The notes beneath the pieces were generated by a model that worked only from the letters and a program-made list of their open reading frames with translations, made no database searches and was not told the DNA's origin. Shown piece by piece: positions 38,311 through 49,038 of a stretch of DNA of 64,000 nucleotides (positions are counted from its first letter, which is position 1; each line of letters starts with the position of its first letter). Source of the stretch: Pseudomonas mangiferae (GTDB lineage: Bacteria; Pseudomonadota; Gammaproteobacteria; Pseudomonadales; Pseudomonadaceae); the NCBI RefSeq assembly GCF_007109405.1, contig NZ_VJOY01000006.1, positions 1 to 64,000 of the forward strand. Direction: 5' to 3'. The position numbers were made by a program, and so were the translations under genes.

Positions 38311-38532
38311 CTATTTCAACTTGTCTCTACCCACATATAGCCCCACAACAACGCCCAGGATTACACACATGGGAAAACCAACGATCAATATGAGGGTATT
38401 CAGAGACATCTGGTCCTCCCCCTGAACTGGCCCTACGAACAGCCTCGCTACTGTAGGGAATGCCAAGAGCATCGCTCCGCCACCCAATACGCCGCCCAGT
38501 AAGGCACAGATTGCGTTCTTGATTTTCGTCAT
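38311..38532 (-). CDS. Small two-helix membrane protein, candidate immunity partner of Tae4
   Basis: A 73-residue protein with hydrophobic segments at about 7-28 and 46-67, joined by a short loop with V-G-P-V-Q-G-E-D-Q. Its ATG overlaps the TGA of the tae4-like gene (ATGA), so the two are translationally coupled. Known Tai4 immunity proteins are larger soluble periplasmic proteins; this one does not resemble them. Acting in the inner membrane with the loop facing the periplasm would put it where the amidase works. Immunity is inferred from coupling only; it could also be an unrelated membrane protein. Confidence 0.6.
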   Translation of the reverse strand: MTKIKNAICALLGGVLGGGAMLLAFPTVARLFVGPVQGEDQMSLNTLILIVGFPMCVILGVVVGLYVGRDKLK

Positions 38533-39038
38533 AGGACTTTCCAGAACCAGACTTCCCTGGCCTCGAAGAAACTGCTCATGAAACCTTCCCAACTCACTCC
38601 CCACTGTATTCGAAAGTAACTCGTGCTCGTGGTGAGCCGATACCCGTTCCAGAGATCGATATGGTCGCCTGTGCGGTTTAGATAACTTTCACCGCCCCTG
38701 CGCCAATAATCCTTGAAGAAGATGATTCCTGTCTTTTCCCTGAGCGCTTCCTCGAAATTTTTCGGATCGATGCGCTGGGCCGGAAACACATCTGGAATCG
38801 CTGCTTTCTTGAGCGCTTTCGCCAGTTCCTCAGCCCTCAATACATGCCCGGCGCGTTTTGGATGTAGCCAGCAGAATTCGGCGTTTAATTTCGTTACATC
38901 GTACCCACATCGTGCAAGTGCCGTTCCTATTCGGATAGCGCATTGGTCATCGAAAGCCTTTTCTCCGTCCTTACGGCGGCAAGGATGCTCATCGCCATTC
39001 ACTTCCGGATGTGCATTCCATAGTTCCTCGAATCGCAT
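38529..39038 (-). CDS. tae4: T6SS peptidoglycan amidase effector, Tae4 family
   Basis: A 169-residue protein matching Tae4: N-terminal F-E-E-L-W near residues 3-7, catalytic Cys C33 in Q-C-A-I-R, the W-x-H-P...G-H-V-L-R-A-E-E-L-A block near 57-73, G-I-I-F-F-K-D-Y-W-R near 104-113, and catalytic H126 in T-G-D-H-I-D-L-W-N-G. Tae4 enzymes cut the D-Glu-mDAP peptide bond in cell walls of rival cells. ATG 39038 follows AAGGAAG. There is no vgrG or hcp nearby, so it is an orphan effector. Local base composition is lower in GC than the neighbours, a sign of transfer. Confidence 0.9.
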   Translation of the reverse strand: MRFEELWNAHPEVNGDEHPCRRKDGEKAFDDQCAIRIGTALARCGYDVTKLNAEFCWLHPKRAGHVLRAEELAKALKKAAIPDVFPAQRIDPKNFEEALREKTGIIFFKDYWRRGGESYLNRTGDHIDLWNGYRLTTSTSYFRIQWGVSWEGFMSSFFEAREVWFWKVL

Positions 39039-39095
39039 GGTTCTTCCTTGAAACGAATAGCGCGGGATGGACGTCAACCGCCCGTTCCGCGGGAG

Positions 39096-39575
39096 TCAGA
39101 TTGGGTCCAGATCCCCCACGTTATCCGGGGTCGATGAGTTAACGGTGGAAGCGCGTCTCAAGATTTCAATTTCCCGGCGCATCCGCGCGGTCTCGTGGTC
39201 GTCGAGGGGGCGTTCGGCGTATTCACGGCTGAGGAAAAGGATGACGTCGTTGCCGTCGGGGTCGTCGGCGTAGGCCGGGTGGGCCGCCACCTCCGCCAGC
39301 AGGCGCGCGCTCACCGGCACCACGTGGAAGTGGACGCTGAAGCCTGGCGAGAAGCCCAGCTTGTAGACGATCACCTTGCGCGGCGCGTAGGCGCGGTGCA
39401 GCAGTCGTTCCGTGCGTTGCAGCACCGGGCCCAGCGCCTGCAGGGCATCGGCGGGGAGCTGGTGCAGTTCCGCGGCAGCGGCTCGGGCCGAGACGATCAG
39501 GTAGCCGGGGTAGCGCGCGTCGCGCCGGTGGCTGATGTCCCAGTGCTCGGTCGCGACGATCAGGTGCTCATTCAT
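39096..39575 (-). CDS. HIT-family protein
   Basis: A 159-residue protein with the histidine-triad-type motif F-S-V-H-F-H-V-V-P-V near residues 79-88. HIT proteins hydrolyse or transfer nucleotides. The motif has two of the three His residues in the usual spacing, the third position being Val, so activity is uncertain. The last 30 residues are an acidic tail beyond the domain. It lies upstream of the tae4-like gene on the same strand with a 57-nt gap; no functional link is evident. Confidence 0.72.
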   Translation of the reverse strand: MNEHLIVATEHWDISHRRDARYPGYLIVSARAAAAELHQLPADALQALGPVLQRTERLLHRAYAPRKVIVYKLGFSPGFSVHFHVVPVSARLLAEVAAHPAYADDPDGNDVILFLSREYAERPLDDHETARMRREIEILRRASTVNSSTPDNVGDLDPI

Positions 39576-39653
39576 GGCTCAGGTGCGCTTGGGGAAAGGC
39601 TTTCTCCGGACAGCGGAGGCCAGCTGGACCACCGACGCTCGTCCATCGATCGA

Positions 39654-40700
39654 TCATCCGGCCTGGCGCTGGGCCCGGCGGAATTCGCCGGGCGTGGCGC
39701 CGCTCCAGCGTTTGAAGGCGCGCTGGAAGGCTTCCGCTGAGGCGAAGCCCAGCAAGTAGGCGATCTCGCCGAAGGCCAGGTCGGTGTCGCGGATGTAGCT
39801 GATGGCCAGGTCGTGGCGGGTATCGGCGAGCAGGGTGCGGAACGAGCTGCCTTCCTCGGCGAGCTTGCGGCGCAGGGTCCAGGCCGGCAGGTGCAGGCGG
39901 GCGGCGATGTCTTCCAGGGCCGGTTCGCGGCCGTGGAGCAGGGGGCCGAGCAACTGGGTGACCCGTTCCCGCAGGCTGCGGGTGCGGGTGAGCTGGTCCA
40001 GTTCCCGCTCGCAGAGGTCGCGCAACTGGTTCCAGGTGCTGGGGCAGTGGCCCGGGCAGGGCAGGGCGAGGGTCTCGGCGGACAGCCGCACTTGGTTGCC
40101 GCTGGCGCCGAACTCCACCGGGCAGCCGAAGGCGTCGGCGTAGCGCTCGGCGTAGACAGGCGCCTCGAATTCGATGTCCACCCGCTCCACTGGCAGGGGG
40201 TGGCCCACCAGGGCGCCCAGTTGCGCGATCCAGCCCGCCAGCACCGAATCCACCACAAAGCGGTTGTAGCGGTTGTACGGGCTGATGGAATAGAAGCGCA
40301 GCCAGGCGCCCTCTGCGTCTTCCTGGAAGCTGGACTGGCCCCGGTAGTTATGGGCGTAGAGCGGCTCGAAACGGGTCAGGGTGCGGGCCGCCTCGCCCAG
40401 GGTCGGGGCCTGGGCGGCGGTGACCCCGGCCAGGCCGGCCTGGCCGAGGCGGCTGTGGCGACCCATGGCCAGGCCCAGGCTTTCGTCCCCGGTCAGTTCG
40501 ATGGCGGCGTGGCCCAGGCGCATGTAGCGGGGGATGGACAGGCGGGCGCGGGCTTCGCCGCGGCGCCGGGCATCCAGGCCGTATTGCAGCAGCAGGGGCT
40601 GCGGGTCCTGCGCGTGTTCGCGCAGGGCCGCGGCCAGGCTGTCGATGAAGCCGACGGAAAGGTCGCCCAGGCGGACCCGGGCCGGGCGCGGCGGCGTCAC
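39654..40700 (-). CDS. AraC-family transcriptional regulator
   Basis: A 348-residue regulator with an N-terminal arabinose-binding-type domain (OruR/ArgR-like, about residues 20-210) and a C-terminal pair of helix-turn-helix motifs (about 240-340), including F-G-E-I-A-Y-L-L-G-F-A-S-A-E-A-F-Q-R-A-F and W-S-G-A-T-P-G-E-F-R. The GTG at 40700 is chosen since it overlaps the stop of the upstream gene as GTGA and begins the conserved domain at a suitable distance; a longer frame would run through that gene. Cotranscription with the nitrilase-like gene is likely. Target genes are unknown. Confidence 0.87.
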   Translation of the reverse strand: MTPPRPARVRLGDLSVGFIDSLAAALREHAQDPQPLLLQYGLDARRRGEARARLSIPRYMRLGHAAIELTGDESLGLAMGRHSRLGQAGLAGVTAAQAPTLGEAARTLTRFEPLYAHNYRGQSSFQEDAEGAWLRFYSISPYNRYNRFVVDSVLAGWIAQLGALVGHPLPVERVDIEFEAPVYAERYADAFGCPVEFGASGNQVRLSAETLALPCPGHCPSTWNQLRDLCERELDQLTRTRSLRERVTQLLGPLLHGREPALEDIAARLHLPAWTLRRKLAEEGSSFRTLLADTRHDLAISYIRDTDLAFGEIAYLLGFASAEAFQRAFKRWSGATPGEFRRAQRQAG

Positions 40701-41818
40701 AGCCAGAGGTTGATCAGGCGGGCGCCGCGGCCGTCGTCCACCGGGCGCGGTCCATCCTGGGCGAGTACCAGGCTGCGGCCGGCGCTGCCCAGGTTCCACA
40801 GGCGGCCACGCATGAACACGGCGATGCCGGCCTGGGCACCGCTGGCCTGCAGGCGGCTGGCGGAGGCCACCGTGGTGAGGGCGGGCGGCGTCGGGCAGGC
40901 GCTGGGCGGCAGCGGCGCGGGTTGCAGCAGGCGGTCGGCCTCGTCCCGGTGGCGTTCGCCGACGAAGGCCGGTACCGCCAGCAACTGGGCGCCATGGCGG
41001 GCCAGTTCGGCGTGGCTGGCGGCATCGGTGCTGTCGGCATAGAACAGCACCCCCAGGCGACCGGCGGGGGTGTCCACCACCTCCAGCTCATCGTGGCGGG
41101 CGGCACCGGTGACCCGGCGCTCGCCGCCGTCGGCGGCGACCTTGCGCTGGGGCTGGCCGAGGGGGTGGCCGTCGGGGGCGAAGACCTGGCTGACGTTGTA
41201 CAGCGGGCCGTCGCCGACCTTCAGCGACGTGCCTTCGACCCGCGGCTCGGGCAGCACGATAGAGCCGGCCACCAGGGTCACGCCATAGGCCCTGGCGAGC
41301 CCGCCGAACAGGGTCTGGTAGTCGGCGGCCATGCGCTCGGCCTTCATCCGCAGCAGGGCGTCCCCGAGGCGGTCCTCGCCTTCTGCGTGCCACAGGGCCT
41401 TGAGGGTATCCAGCGGGTTGCCCAGGGCCAGCCAGGCCATGGCGCCGGCCAGGGTACGGGCGTCGTACACCTGGTCCTTCTCGCCGGTGGCCACCAGCCA
41501 GGTCCCGATGTGCTCGGGCAGCACCACCACGGTCTTGTCGTTGAGCAGGCCTTCCGCCCGGGCCTTGTCCAGGTAGGCGGCGAGCTTCAGGTGGAGGCGC
41601 TCGACGCTCTGGTAGTCGGAGGGGAACAGTTCGGGCTGGATGCCCAGCAGGTTGCCGCGGCCGCTGGCATGGCCCTGACTGAAGTCCAGACGGCTGCGCA
41701 GGTCGGCCAGGTAGTGCACCGGCGCCCGCTCGCCGGACCATACGGCGTAGACGGCGAGGCCGGCCACCAGCAGCAGGCTGGCGAGGGTGCCGGTCAGGAG
41801 GAAGAACAGCTTGCGCAT
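40697..41818 (-). CDS. Nitrilase-superfamily-like membrane-anchored protein, catalytic Cys absent
   Basis: A 373-residue protein with one N-terminal membrane helix (about 5-28), so the domain probably faces the periplasm. V-V-V-L-P-E-H-I-G-T-W resembles the Glu strand of carbon-nitrogen hydrolases, and R-L-G-V-L-F-Y-A-D-S followed by A-R-H-G-A-Q-L-L-A-V-P-A-F resembles the Cys strand, but Tyr or Phe stands where the nucleophilic Cys should be. It may therefore be a non-catalytic homologue. ATG 41818 is used; an in-frame ATG at 41842 would add 8 residues, and neither has a clear ribosome site. It overlaps the AraC gene by 4 nt. Confidence 0.68.
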   Translation of the reverse strand: MRKLFFLLTGTLASLLLVAGLAVYAVWSGERAPVHYLADLRSRLDFSQGHASGRGNLLGIQPELFPSDYQSVERLHLKLAAYLDKARAEGLLNDKTVVVLPEHIGTWLVATGEKDQVYDARTLAGAMAWLALGNPLDTLKALWHAEGEDRLGDALLRMKAERMAADYQTLFGGLARAYGVTLVAGSIVLPEPRVEGTSLKVGDGPLYNVSQVFAPDGHPLGQPQRKVAADGGERRVTGAARHDELEVVDTPAGRLGVLFYADSTDAASHAELARHGAQLLAVPAFVGERHRDEADRLLQPAPLPPSACPTPPALTTVASASRLQASGAQAGIAVFMRGRLWNLGSAGRSLVLAQDGPRPVDDGRGARLINLWL

Positions 41819-42009
41819 GGTGGGTCGGTCGCGATCGGCCATGACGATCGACCGAGGGTAAGCGGCGAACGACCGCTTGCCAACCCTCGGGCTGTGCATT
41901 TCGATCAGTAACTTGTCGTTTTCGATCATTGAGCGCGGGCGGAGCGCTCTTTTATCGTTCGGCCCCATAACGACCGGCGCCCCTGGAGGCGCCGGCATGT
42001 CCACCGTGA

Positions 42010-44070
<2,061 letters not shown>

Positions 44071-44283
44071 GGAGGGCGGGAACTTTTTTCCCGCTACCAA
44101 CCGGTTCACAGTTTCCCCCGAGAGTTCCCGCCAGGGAGGGCGGCGGTGCGGCACAGTGCCAACCGAGTCACATTGTTGGCGGTTCCATTCCCCTAGACTG
44201 GCCGAAAAACACGTGCCGGCCTCCCCGCGGGAGCGTCCGCAGTTCCCGCCCGGGACGCACCCTGTTGGCTGGAGGGAAACCCG

Positions 44284-45648
44284 ATGAGCATGCAGAGCAA
44301 ACCCCGCATGGTCGAAGCCGTGATGTTCTTCAACGAGCGCGGCATCTGCAAGGAAATGCTCTTCGCCGAATTCGAGGCCATGCTCGACGGGGTGGTGAAC
44401 CTCCCCGAGTTCGCCGACCAGCAGATGCGCGTCGCCTACGTGCTGATCAACCCCCGCCTGCTGCTGCGCTCCGTGGTGTTCTTCTACCTGGACTTCGACG
44501 AGAAGGGCCAGGCCGACGGTGGCTGGAACATGCCCCTGCGGCACCTGGCCGAGCGCGCCGGCCGCGGTCCCGACCTGGGCGCCGGGCCGATCCGCCTGGC
44601 CTGCCGCAGCCAGTGCCCGGTGTCCTGGCACCAGATGCACATGTGGGACCCCAGCCTGTCCCCGGGGCAGAACGACCTGGTGCTGCTGCGGGACGCGGCC
44701 AAGCGCAACACCTTGGGCATCCTGGTGGAAGAAGACGCTCCGCCGGTGGAGCCCCAGCGCCTGCAGATGGCCCCGGAAGACACGTGGTACGCCGCCGATC
44801 CGTCCCGGGACGTGGCGGAGAAGCTCGCCGCCCAGATGGACAGCGAGCACCGCCTGAAGACCGCGCAACTGATCAAGCAGCAGCGCCTGCGCATCCACAG
44901 CCTGACCCAGCAGCACGAGGACGAACTGGCCCGCAGCAAGCTGGCCGCCGAGGAGCAGCAGAAGCTCCTGTTGGCGGAAATCCAGGCCCTGCGCCAGACC
45001 CTCAAGCAGCAGGAAGAGCGCCACTCCGCCCTCAAGAGCCAGCTCGCCGCCCAGGCCGACAGCTTCCAGAAGGGCCGCGAGGAAATGACCCGCCAGTTGC
45101 GCGCCCTGGAGCGCCACGGGCGGACCGAGGCGGACATCCTCCGCGCCCAGTTCGACGGCGAGCTGCAGGCGAAGGTCGCCGCAGCGGTGGTGGAGCACAA
45201 GGAACAGATCGCTATCCGCGACGTGGAACTGGCCTACCGCAACGAACTGGACAGCCAGATGCAGGCGGAGATCGAGCGCCTGCGCCAGGAGCGCGACCGC
45301 CTGGCCAGTGCCAGCGGCGACCAGATCCTCGAGCGCCTGGCCAAGCTGGGCGTGGTGTTCGTGGTCTACCACCCCGGCGCCGGCCACCTGACCATTCCCC
45401 TGCAGGACATCGCCCGCTACCAGGACAACCCCCTGGCCTACGCCGCGGCCAAGTGCTTCGTCTCCGAGGCCCAGTACCGCCAATGGCTCGGCCACTACCA
45501 GCAGCCCACCTGCGAATCGCGCCTGCCCAGTGGCGAGCGCTGCGCGACACCGGTGGAACGGGTGGATTCGCCGAGCCGCTTCGTCGCCGGCGAAAGCAAC
45601 TGCTGCGCCCGCCACAAGGCCAGCAACCGGCTGCGCACTGTCAGCTGA
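44284..45648 (+). CDS. Coiled-coil protein of unknown function with Cys-rich tail
   Basis: A 454-residue soluble protein. The N-terminal domain (about 8-170) has no recognised family. A long coiled coil rich in Gln, Glu and Leu covers about 180-350, and a small C-terminal domain follows (V-V-F-V-V-Y-H-P-G-A-G-H near 358-369). The last 45 residues contain C-E-S-R-L-P-S-G-E-R-C and N-C-C-A-R-H-K, a likely zinc-binding knot. Start ATG 44284 has GGAGGG upstream. It heads a compact group with a PLP enzyme gene and a cNMP-rhodanese gene. The protein may be a scaffold, but no role can be assigned. Confidence 0.75.
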   Translation: MSMQSKPRMVEAVMFFNERGICKEMLFAEFEAMLDGVVNLPEFADQQMRVAYVLINPRLLLRSVVFFYLDFDEKGQADGGWNMPLRHLAERAGRGPDLGAGPIRLACRSQCPVSWHQMHMWDPSLSPGQNDLVLLRDAAKRNTLGILVEEDAPPVEPQRLQMAPEDTWYAADPSRDVAEKLAAQMDSEHRLKTAQLIKQQRLRIHSLTQQHEDELARSKLAAEEQQKLLLAEIQALRQTLKQQEERHSALKSQLAAQADSFQKGREEMTRQLRALERHGRTEADILRAQFDGELQAKVAAAVVEHKEQIAIRDVELAYRNELDSQMQAEIERLRQERDRLASASGDQILERLAKLGVVFVVYHPGAGHLTIPLQDIARYQDNPLAYAAAKCFVSEAQYRQWLGHYQQPTCESRLPSGERCATPVERVDSPSRFVAGESNCCARHKASNRLRTVS

Positions 45649-45650
45649 CC

Positions 45651-46625
45651 TTGCCCCTCGTTCCGCCGGACTGGCGCCCCCTCGCGCCGCTGCAGCCCGT
45701 CGCCACCGACTGGCTGGCGCGGGCCGGCGTGGGCCTCGCCCTGCTGCGCCTTGACCTCATCGACCCGCAGCTGTCCGGTAACAAGTGGTTCAAGCTGGCA
45801 CCCCACCTGGCCCGTGCCGCGGCCGAGGGCGCCGAAGGTCTGATCAGCCTGGGCGGCGCCCATTCCAATCATTTGCACGCCCTGGCCGCCGCCGGCCAGC
45901 GCTTCGGCTTCGCCACCGCCGGGCTGCTGCGCGGCACTCCCCAGGACACTCCCACCGTACGTGACCTGCAGGCCTGGGGCATGACCCTGCACTGGCTGGG
46001 CTACGCCGGCTACCGGGCCCGCCACCAGGCGGGGTTCTGGGCGCCCTGGCGCGACGCCTACCCCGGGCTGCTGCCGGTGGCCGAGGGCGGGGGCGGCCTG
46101 TCGGGCGCCCTTGGCTGCGCGGTGCTGGTGGAGCAGGTCCGCGCCGGGCTGCCAAGCCTGGGCTGGGACGACTACGATGCGCTGTGGGTGGCGGCCGGCA
46201 CCGGGACCACCCTGGCGGGACTGGTAATGGGGGAGGAGGGCCGCCATCCGGTGCAGGGCGCGCTGGCGGTGCCCGCCGACCACGGGGTGGCCGGGCAGGT
46301 GCGCGCGCTGCTGCAGGCGGCGGGGCGCCCCGACACGGGCTATCGCCTGCTGGACGCCAGCCGTGGCGGGTTCGCGCGGCTGGATGCCGACCTAGCGAGG
46401 TTCCTCTTCGCCTGGGAAGCCAAGACCGGCATCGCGCTGGACCCGCTGTACACCACCAAGGCCCTGCTGGCGCTGCACGGCGAGGTGGCGGCGGGCCGGG
46501 TGGCCCGGGGCTCGCGCCTGGTGCTGGTGCACACGGGCGGCCTGCAAGGGCGTCGCGCCAGCCTGGACCGCCTTAGGGCGCTGGCTGGCTACACTCAGGG
46601 CGATGGTCCGCGGGAGGCACCATGA
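45651..46625 (+). CDS. PLP-dependent enzyme of the ACC deaminase / D-cysteine desulfhydrase family
   Basis: A 324-residue fold-type II PLP enzyme. The L-S-G-N-K-W-F-K-L segment near 42-50 holds the PLP-binding Lys, followed by S-L-G-G-A-H-S-N-H near 66-74 and A-A-G-T-G-T-T near 180. ACC deaminase and D-cysteine desulfhydrase share these motifs, and substrate cannot be told without alignment. No ATG is available at the right place; TTG 45651, 2 nt after the preceding stop, gives the family length and suggests translational coupling. The stop overlaps the next ATG (ATGA). Confidence 0.82.
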   Translation: MPLVPPDWRPLAPLQPVATDWLARAGVGLALLRLDLIDPQLSGNKWFKLAPHLARAAAEGAEGLISLGGAHSNHLHALAAAGQRFGFATAGLLRGTPQDTPTVRDLQAWGMTLHWLGYAGYRARHQAGFWAPWRDAYPGLLPVAEGGGGLSGALGCAVLVEQVRAGLPSLGWDDYDALWVAAGTGTTLAGLVMGEEGRHPVQGALAVPADHGVAGQVRALLQAAGRPDTGYRLLDASRGGFARLDADLARFLFAWEAKTGIALDPLYTTKALLALHGEVAAGRVARGSRLVLVHTGGLQGRRASLDRLRALAGYTQGDGPREAP

Positions 46626-47731
46626 GCGAATCGCTGAACCCCGAACAATTGCGCAGCCTGACGCCGCTCAACCGCTTGTCCGAGCAGCAATGGCGGGAGC
46701 TGCGCGGGCAACTGGTGCCGCAACCGCTGCTGGCCGGCCAGTCGCTGTTCCGCCGGGGCGACCACGCCCGCCTGACCTACTACCTGCTCTCCGGTGAGTT
46801 GCTGCTGCGGGATGCCGAGGGTCGCGAAGAGCGGCTGGTGGCCGGCAGCGAGGCCAGCTGCCACCCCCTGGCGCCCAGCCTGCCGCGCCTGCAGGAAGCC
46901 CTGGCGCTGACCGAGGTGAGCGTGCTGGCTCTGGACAGCGCCACCCTGGCGCGCCTGGTGACCTGGCGCTCGGCCTACCAGGACCTGCTGCTGGAACTGG
47001 GTCAGGAGGGCGAGGACGTCGAGTGGCTGGAGCGTCTGCTGGAAAACCCCCTGTTCGCCAAGGTGCCGCCGGGCAATGTGCGCACCATGTTCCGTCGCCT
47101 GCGGCGCCTGGAGCTGCTGGCGGGCCATACCGTGCTGCGGGAAGGCGAGGCGGGCGACTGCTGCTACTTCCTCAAGAGCGGCCGCGCCGAAGTGATCCGC
47201 GGCGTGGACAGCCAGCATCAGGTGCTGGCCGAACTGGAAGTGGGGGCCTGCTTCGGCGAGGAGGCGCTGCTGTCGGACCGCCCGCGCAATGCCACGGTGA
47301 CCCTGCTGGAAGAGGGCGTGGTGCTGCAGCTGGACCGCCAGGATTTCTTCGCGCTGCTCAAGGCCCCGGTGGTGGACGAAGTCTCCCTGGGTGAGGCGGC
47401 GCGCCTGCTGGACCGCGGCGCCCAGTGGCTGGACGTGCGCTTCCTCGACGAATACCAGCGCGGCCATGCCCGCGAGGCGCTGAACATGCCGCTGCACCTG
47501 CTGCGGCTGAAGGCGCGGCTGCTGGACCCGGCGCGGCTCTACCTGTGCTATTGCGACAGCGGCAAGCGCAGCGCCAGCGCGGTCTTCCTGCTGTCCCAGT
47601 TGGGCTTCAAGGCCTATGTCCTGCGGGATGGTGTCGACGGCCTGCCCGCCGTGCAGCGCGACGGCCTGCTGTGCGAGACCGGCTCCGGCTACCTGGCCCG
47701 CTCCGGGGGGCGCGTCGAGCGCAGCAGCTGA
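46622..47731 (+). CDS. Protein with two cyclic-nucleotide-binding-like domains and a rhodanese domain
   Basis: A 369-residue protein. Residues about 15-120 and 140-255 are two cupin-like cNMP-binding domains; the second has L-R-E-G-E-A-G-D, F-G-E-E-A-L and R-N-A-T-V, the usual phosphate-binding cassette area, while the first is weaker. Residues about 262-365 are a rhodanese domain with C311 in C-D-S-G-K-R-S. No helix-turn-helix is present, so it is not a CRP-type regulator. Joining a ligand-sensing part to a sulfurtransferase-like part suggests a controlled sulfur carrier or phosphatase-like activity, which is inference. It overlaps the PLP enzyme gene by 4 nt. Confidence 0.85.
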   Translation: MSESLNPEQLRSLTPLNRLSEQQWRELRGQLVPQPLLAGQSLFRRGDHARLTYYLLSGELLLRDAEGREERLVAGSEASCHPLAPSLPRLQEALALTEVSVLALDSATLARLVTWRSAYQDLLLELGQEGEDVEWLERLLENPLFAKVPPGNVRTMFRRLRRLELLAGHTVLREGEAGDCCYFLKSGRAEVIRGVDSQHQVLAELEVGACFGEEALLSDRPRNATVTLLEEGVVLQLDRQDFFALLKAPVVDEVSLGEAARLLDRGAQWLDVRFLDEYQRGHAREALNMPLHLLRLKARLLDPARLYLCYCDSGKRSASAVFLLSQLGFKAYVLRDGVDGLPAVQRDGLLCETGSGYLARSGGRVERSS

Positions 47732-48001
47732 GGGCGTGTGGCCTCCCTTGCTCGTTGGCGTGAATGCTTGATCTCATGGCTCGCCCGGACCGGTAAGTGC
47801 AGGCGGCGGGCATGACCTGACACGGAATGAGCGGTTGCCGGATCGGGTTAAGGTTGCCGTCCGACCATGACTTCTGGCCGAGGGCGTTCGCACCCCCGCC
47901 GCGAGAGGCTTTGCAAACGCGCATTCGGTGGCGCAGACATTTCGTTAGTCTTTCTGTCCGCACGCGCGGCCCAGGGCCAGCCCGCCACCGCAAGCTCGCC
48001 G

Positions 48002-48943
48002 TCAGGCGGACCGGCCCGACCAGTCGTCATCCACCAGGAACACCCGTTCCACCTCGTTCCATGGGTGGCCATCGGCCGAGGTCAGGCGGGCCAGCAGCCT
48101 CGGCGGTGCCGGCTGCGAGGCCGCATCCAGCTCCGGTTCCGGCAGGAAGCGGCCTTCCAGGCGTCCGTCCGTGCTGAAAACGCCCTGGGCCGGGGCGAGC
48201 CAGGCCAGGCGTGGCAACTCCACCCAGCGACTCGCGGGTGCTTGGGCCCGCAGGGCCGGCCAATCGCTGCGGCGCAGCCAGCGCCCTCGCAGGTGGGCCG
48301 GGTTGGCACCGGGCGGCGCATCGAAGCCAGCGTGCGCGGGGTGGAACAGGTAGCCGGTGAGCCAGTAGCGGGAGCGGGGCGCCCCGAGGCCCCGGCCCGC
48401 CAGCAGGGCGAGGGTATCCGGATGGCGGCCCAGGGGCAGCTGGTGCTCCAGCAGGTGGGCCCGCTTGAGGTCCAGACGGTCGCGGCGATCAGGCCCCAGC
48501 CAGTCCCGGCCTGGCAGCGCGGCGGGGTCGCCCAGGTAGAACTTCACCGCCAGTTCGATGTGCTGCAGGCCTTCGTCGTCCTCCAGCAGCAGGTCCAGCT
48601 CGCCGACGGTGCGCCCGCCCCGGCGCACTGCCAGGTTGCCGGCGTGCAGGCGCACCCCTGGCGCCCGCTCCAGGGCGAAGCGCCAGAGCCGTTCGGAATA
48701 GCGACCCAGGCGCCGCTCCGGCACTTGCAGCCACCGTTCCAGCGGAGCGGGGTCCCGCTGCAGCGCCAGCAGCCAGTCCGCCAGGCGTTGCGGGTCCGCC
48801 GCCCAGGCGCTGGCGACCAGGGGGTGGCGTTGCTCGCGGGCGTCGTTCAGCAGCGGCGGCGAGACCAGCGTCCAGGCCAGGTCTCGGACGGCGGGCGGGT
48901 GCAACCGGCGGGGCAGGTCGAGGAGGGCGAAGAAGGGCGTCAT
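48002..48943 (-). CDS. DUF1853 family protein
   Basis: A 313-residue cytoplasmic protein matching DUF1853: V-R-D-L-A-W-T-L-V-S-P-P-L-L near residues 19-32, G-E-L-D-L-L-L-E-D near 114-122 and E-L-A-V-K-F-Y-L-G near 128-136. The D/E-x-K spacing (G-E-L-D-L-L then E-L-A-V-K-F) recalls the PD-(D/E)XK nuclease core, though activity is not known. ATG 48943 is chosen; an ATG at 48955 would add four residues. It is divergent from nadK with 95 bp between them. Confidence 0.82.
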   Translation of the reverse strand: MTPFFALLDLPRRLHPPAVRDLAWTLVSPPLLNDAREQRHPLVASAWAADPQRLADWLLALQRDPAPLERWLQVPERRLGRYSERLWRFALERAPGVRLHAGNLAVRRGGRTVGELDLLLEDDEGLQHIELAVKFYLGDPAALPGRDWLGPDRRDRLDLKRAHLLEHQLPLGRHPDTLALLAGRGLGAPRSRYWLTGYLFHPAHAGFDAPPGANPAHLRGRWLRRSDWPALRAQAPASRWVELPRLAWLAPAQGVFSTDGRLEGRFLPEPELDAASQPAPPRLLARLTSADGHPWNEVERVFLVDDDWSGRSA

Positions 48944-49038
48944 GGCCGCCAGCATAGCCGCTGCGGGCCGCCGCGCGGTTTGCCGCTGCGTCGGGCTTTC
49001 GCCCATAATCGAGGCTCCCGCCCGCTGCAGAGAGCCCC

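Noticed and set aside
44078-44120. GAACTT followed by TCACA upstream of the coiled-coil gene, like an AlgU (sigma-22) promoter
   Set aside because: The spacer is about 20 nt, too long for the 16-17 nt consensus, and the second box is poor.
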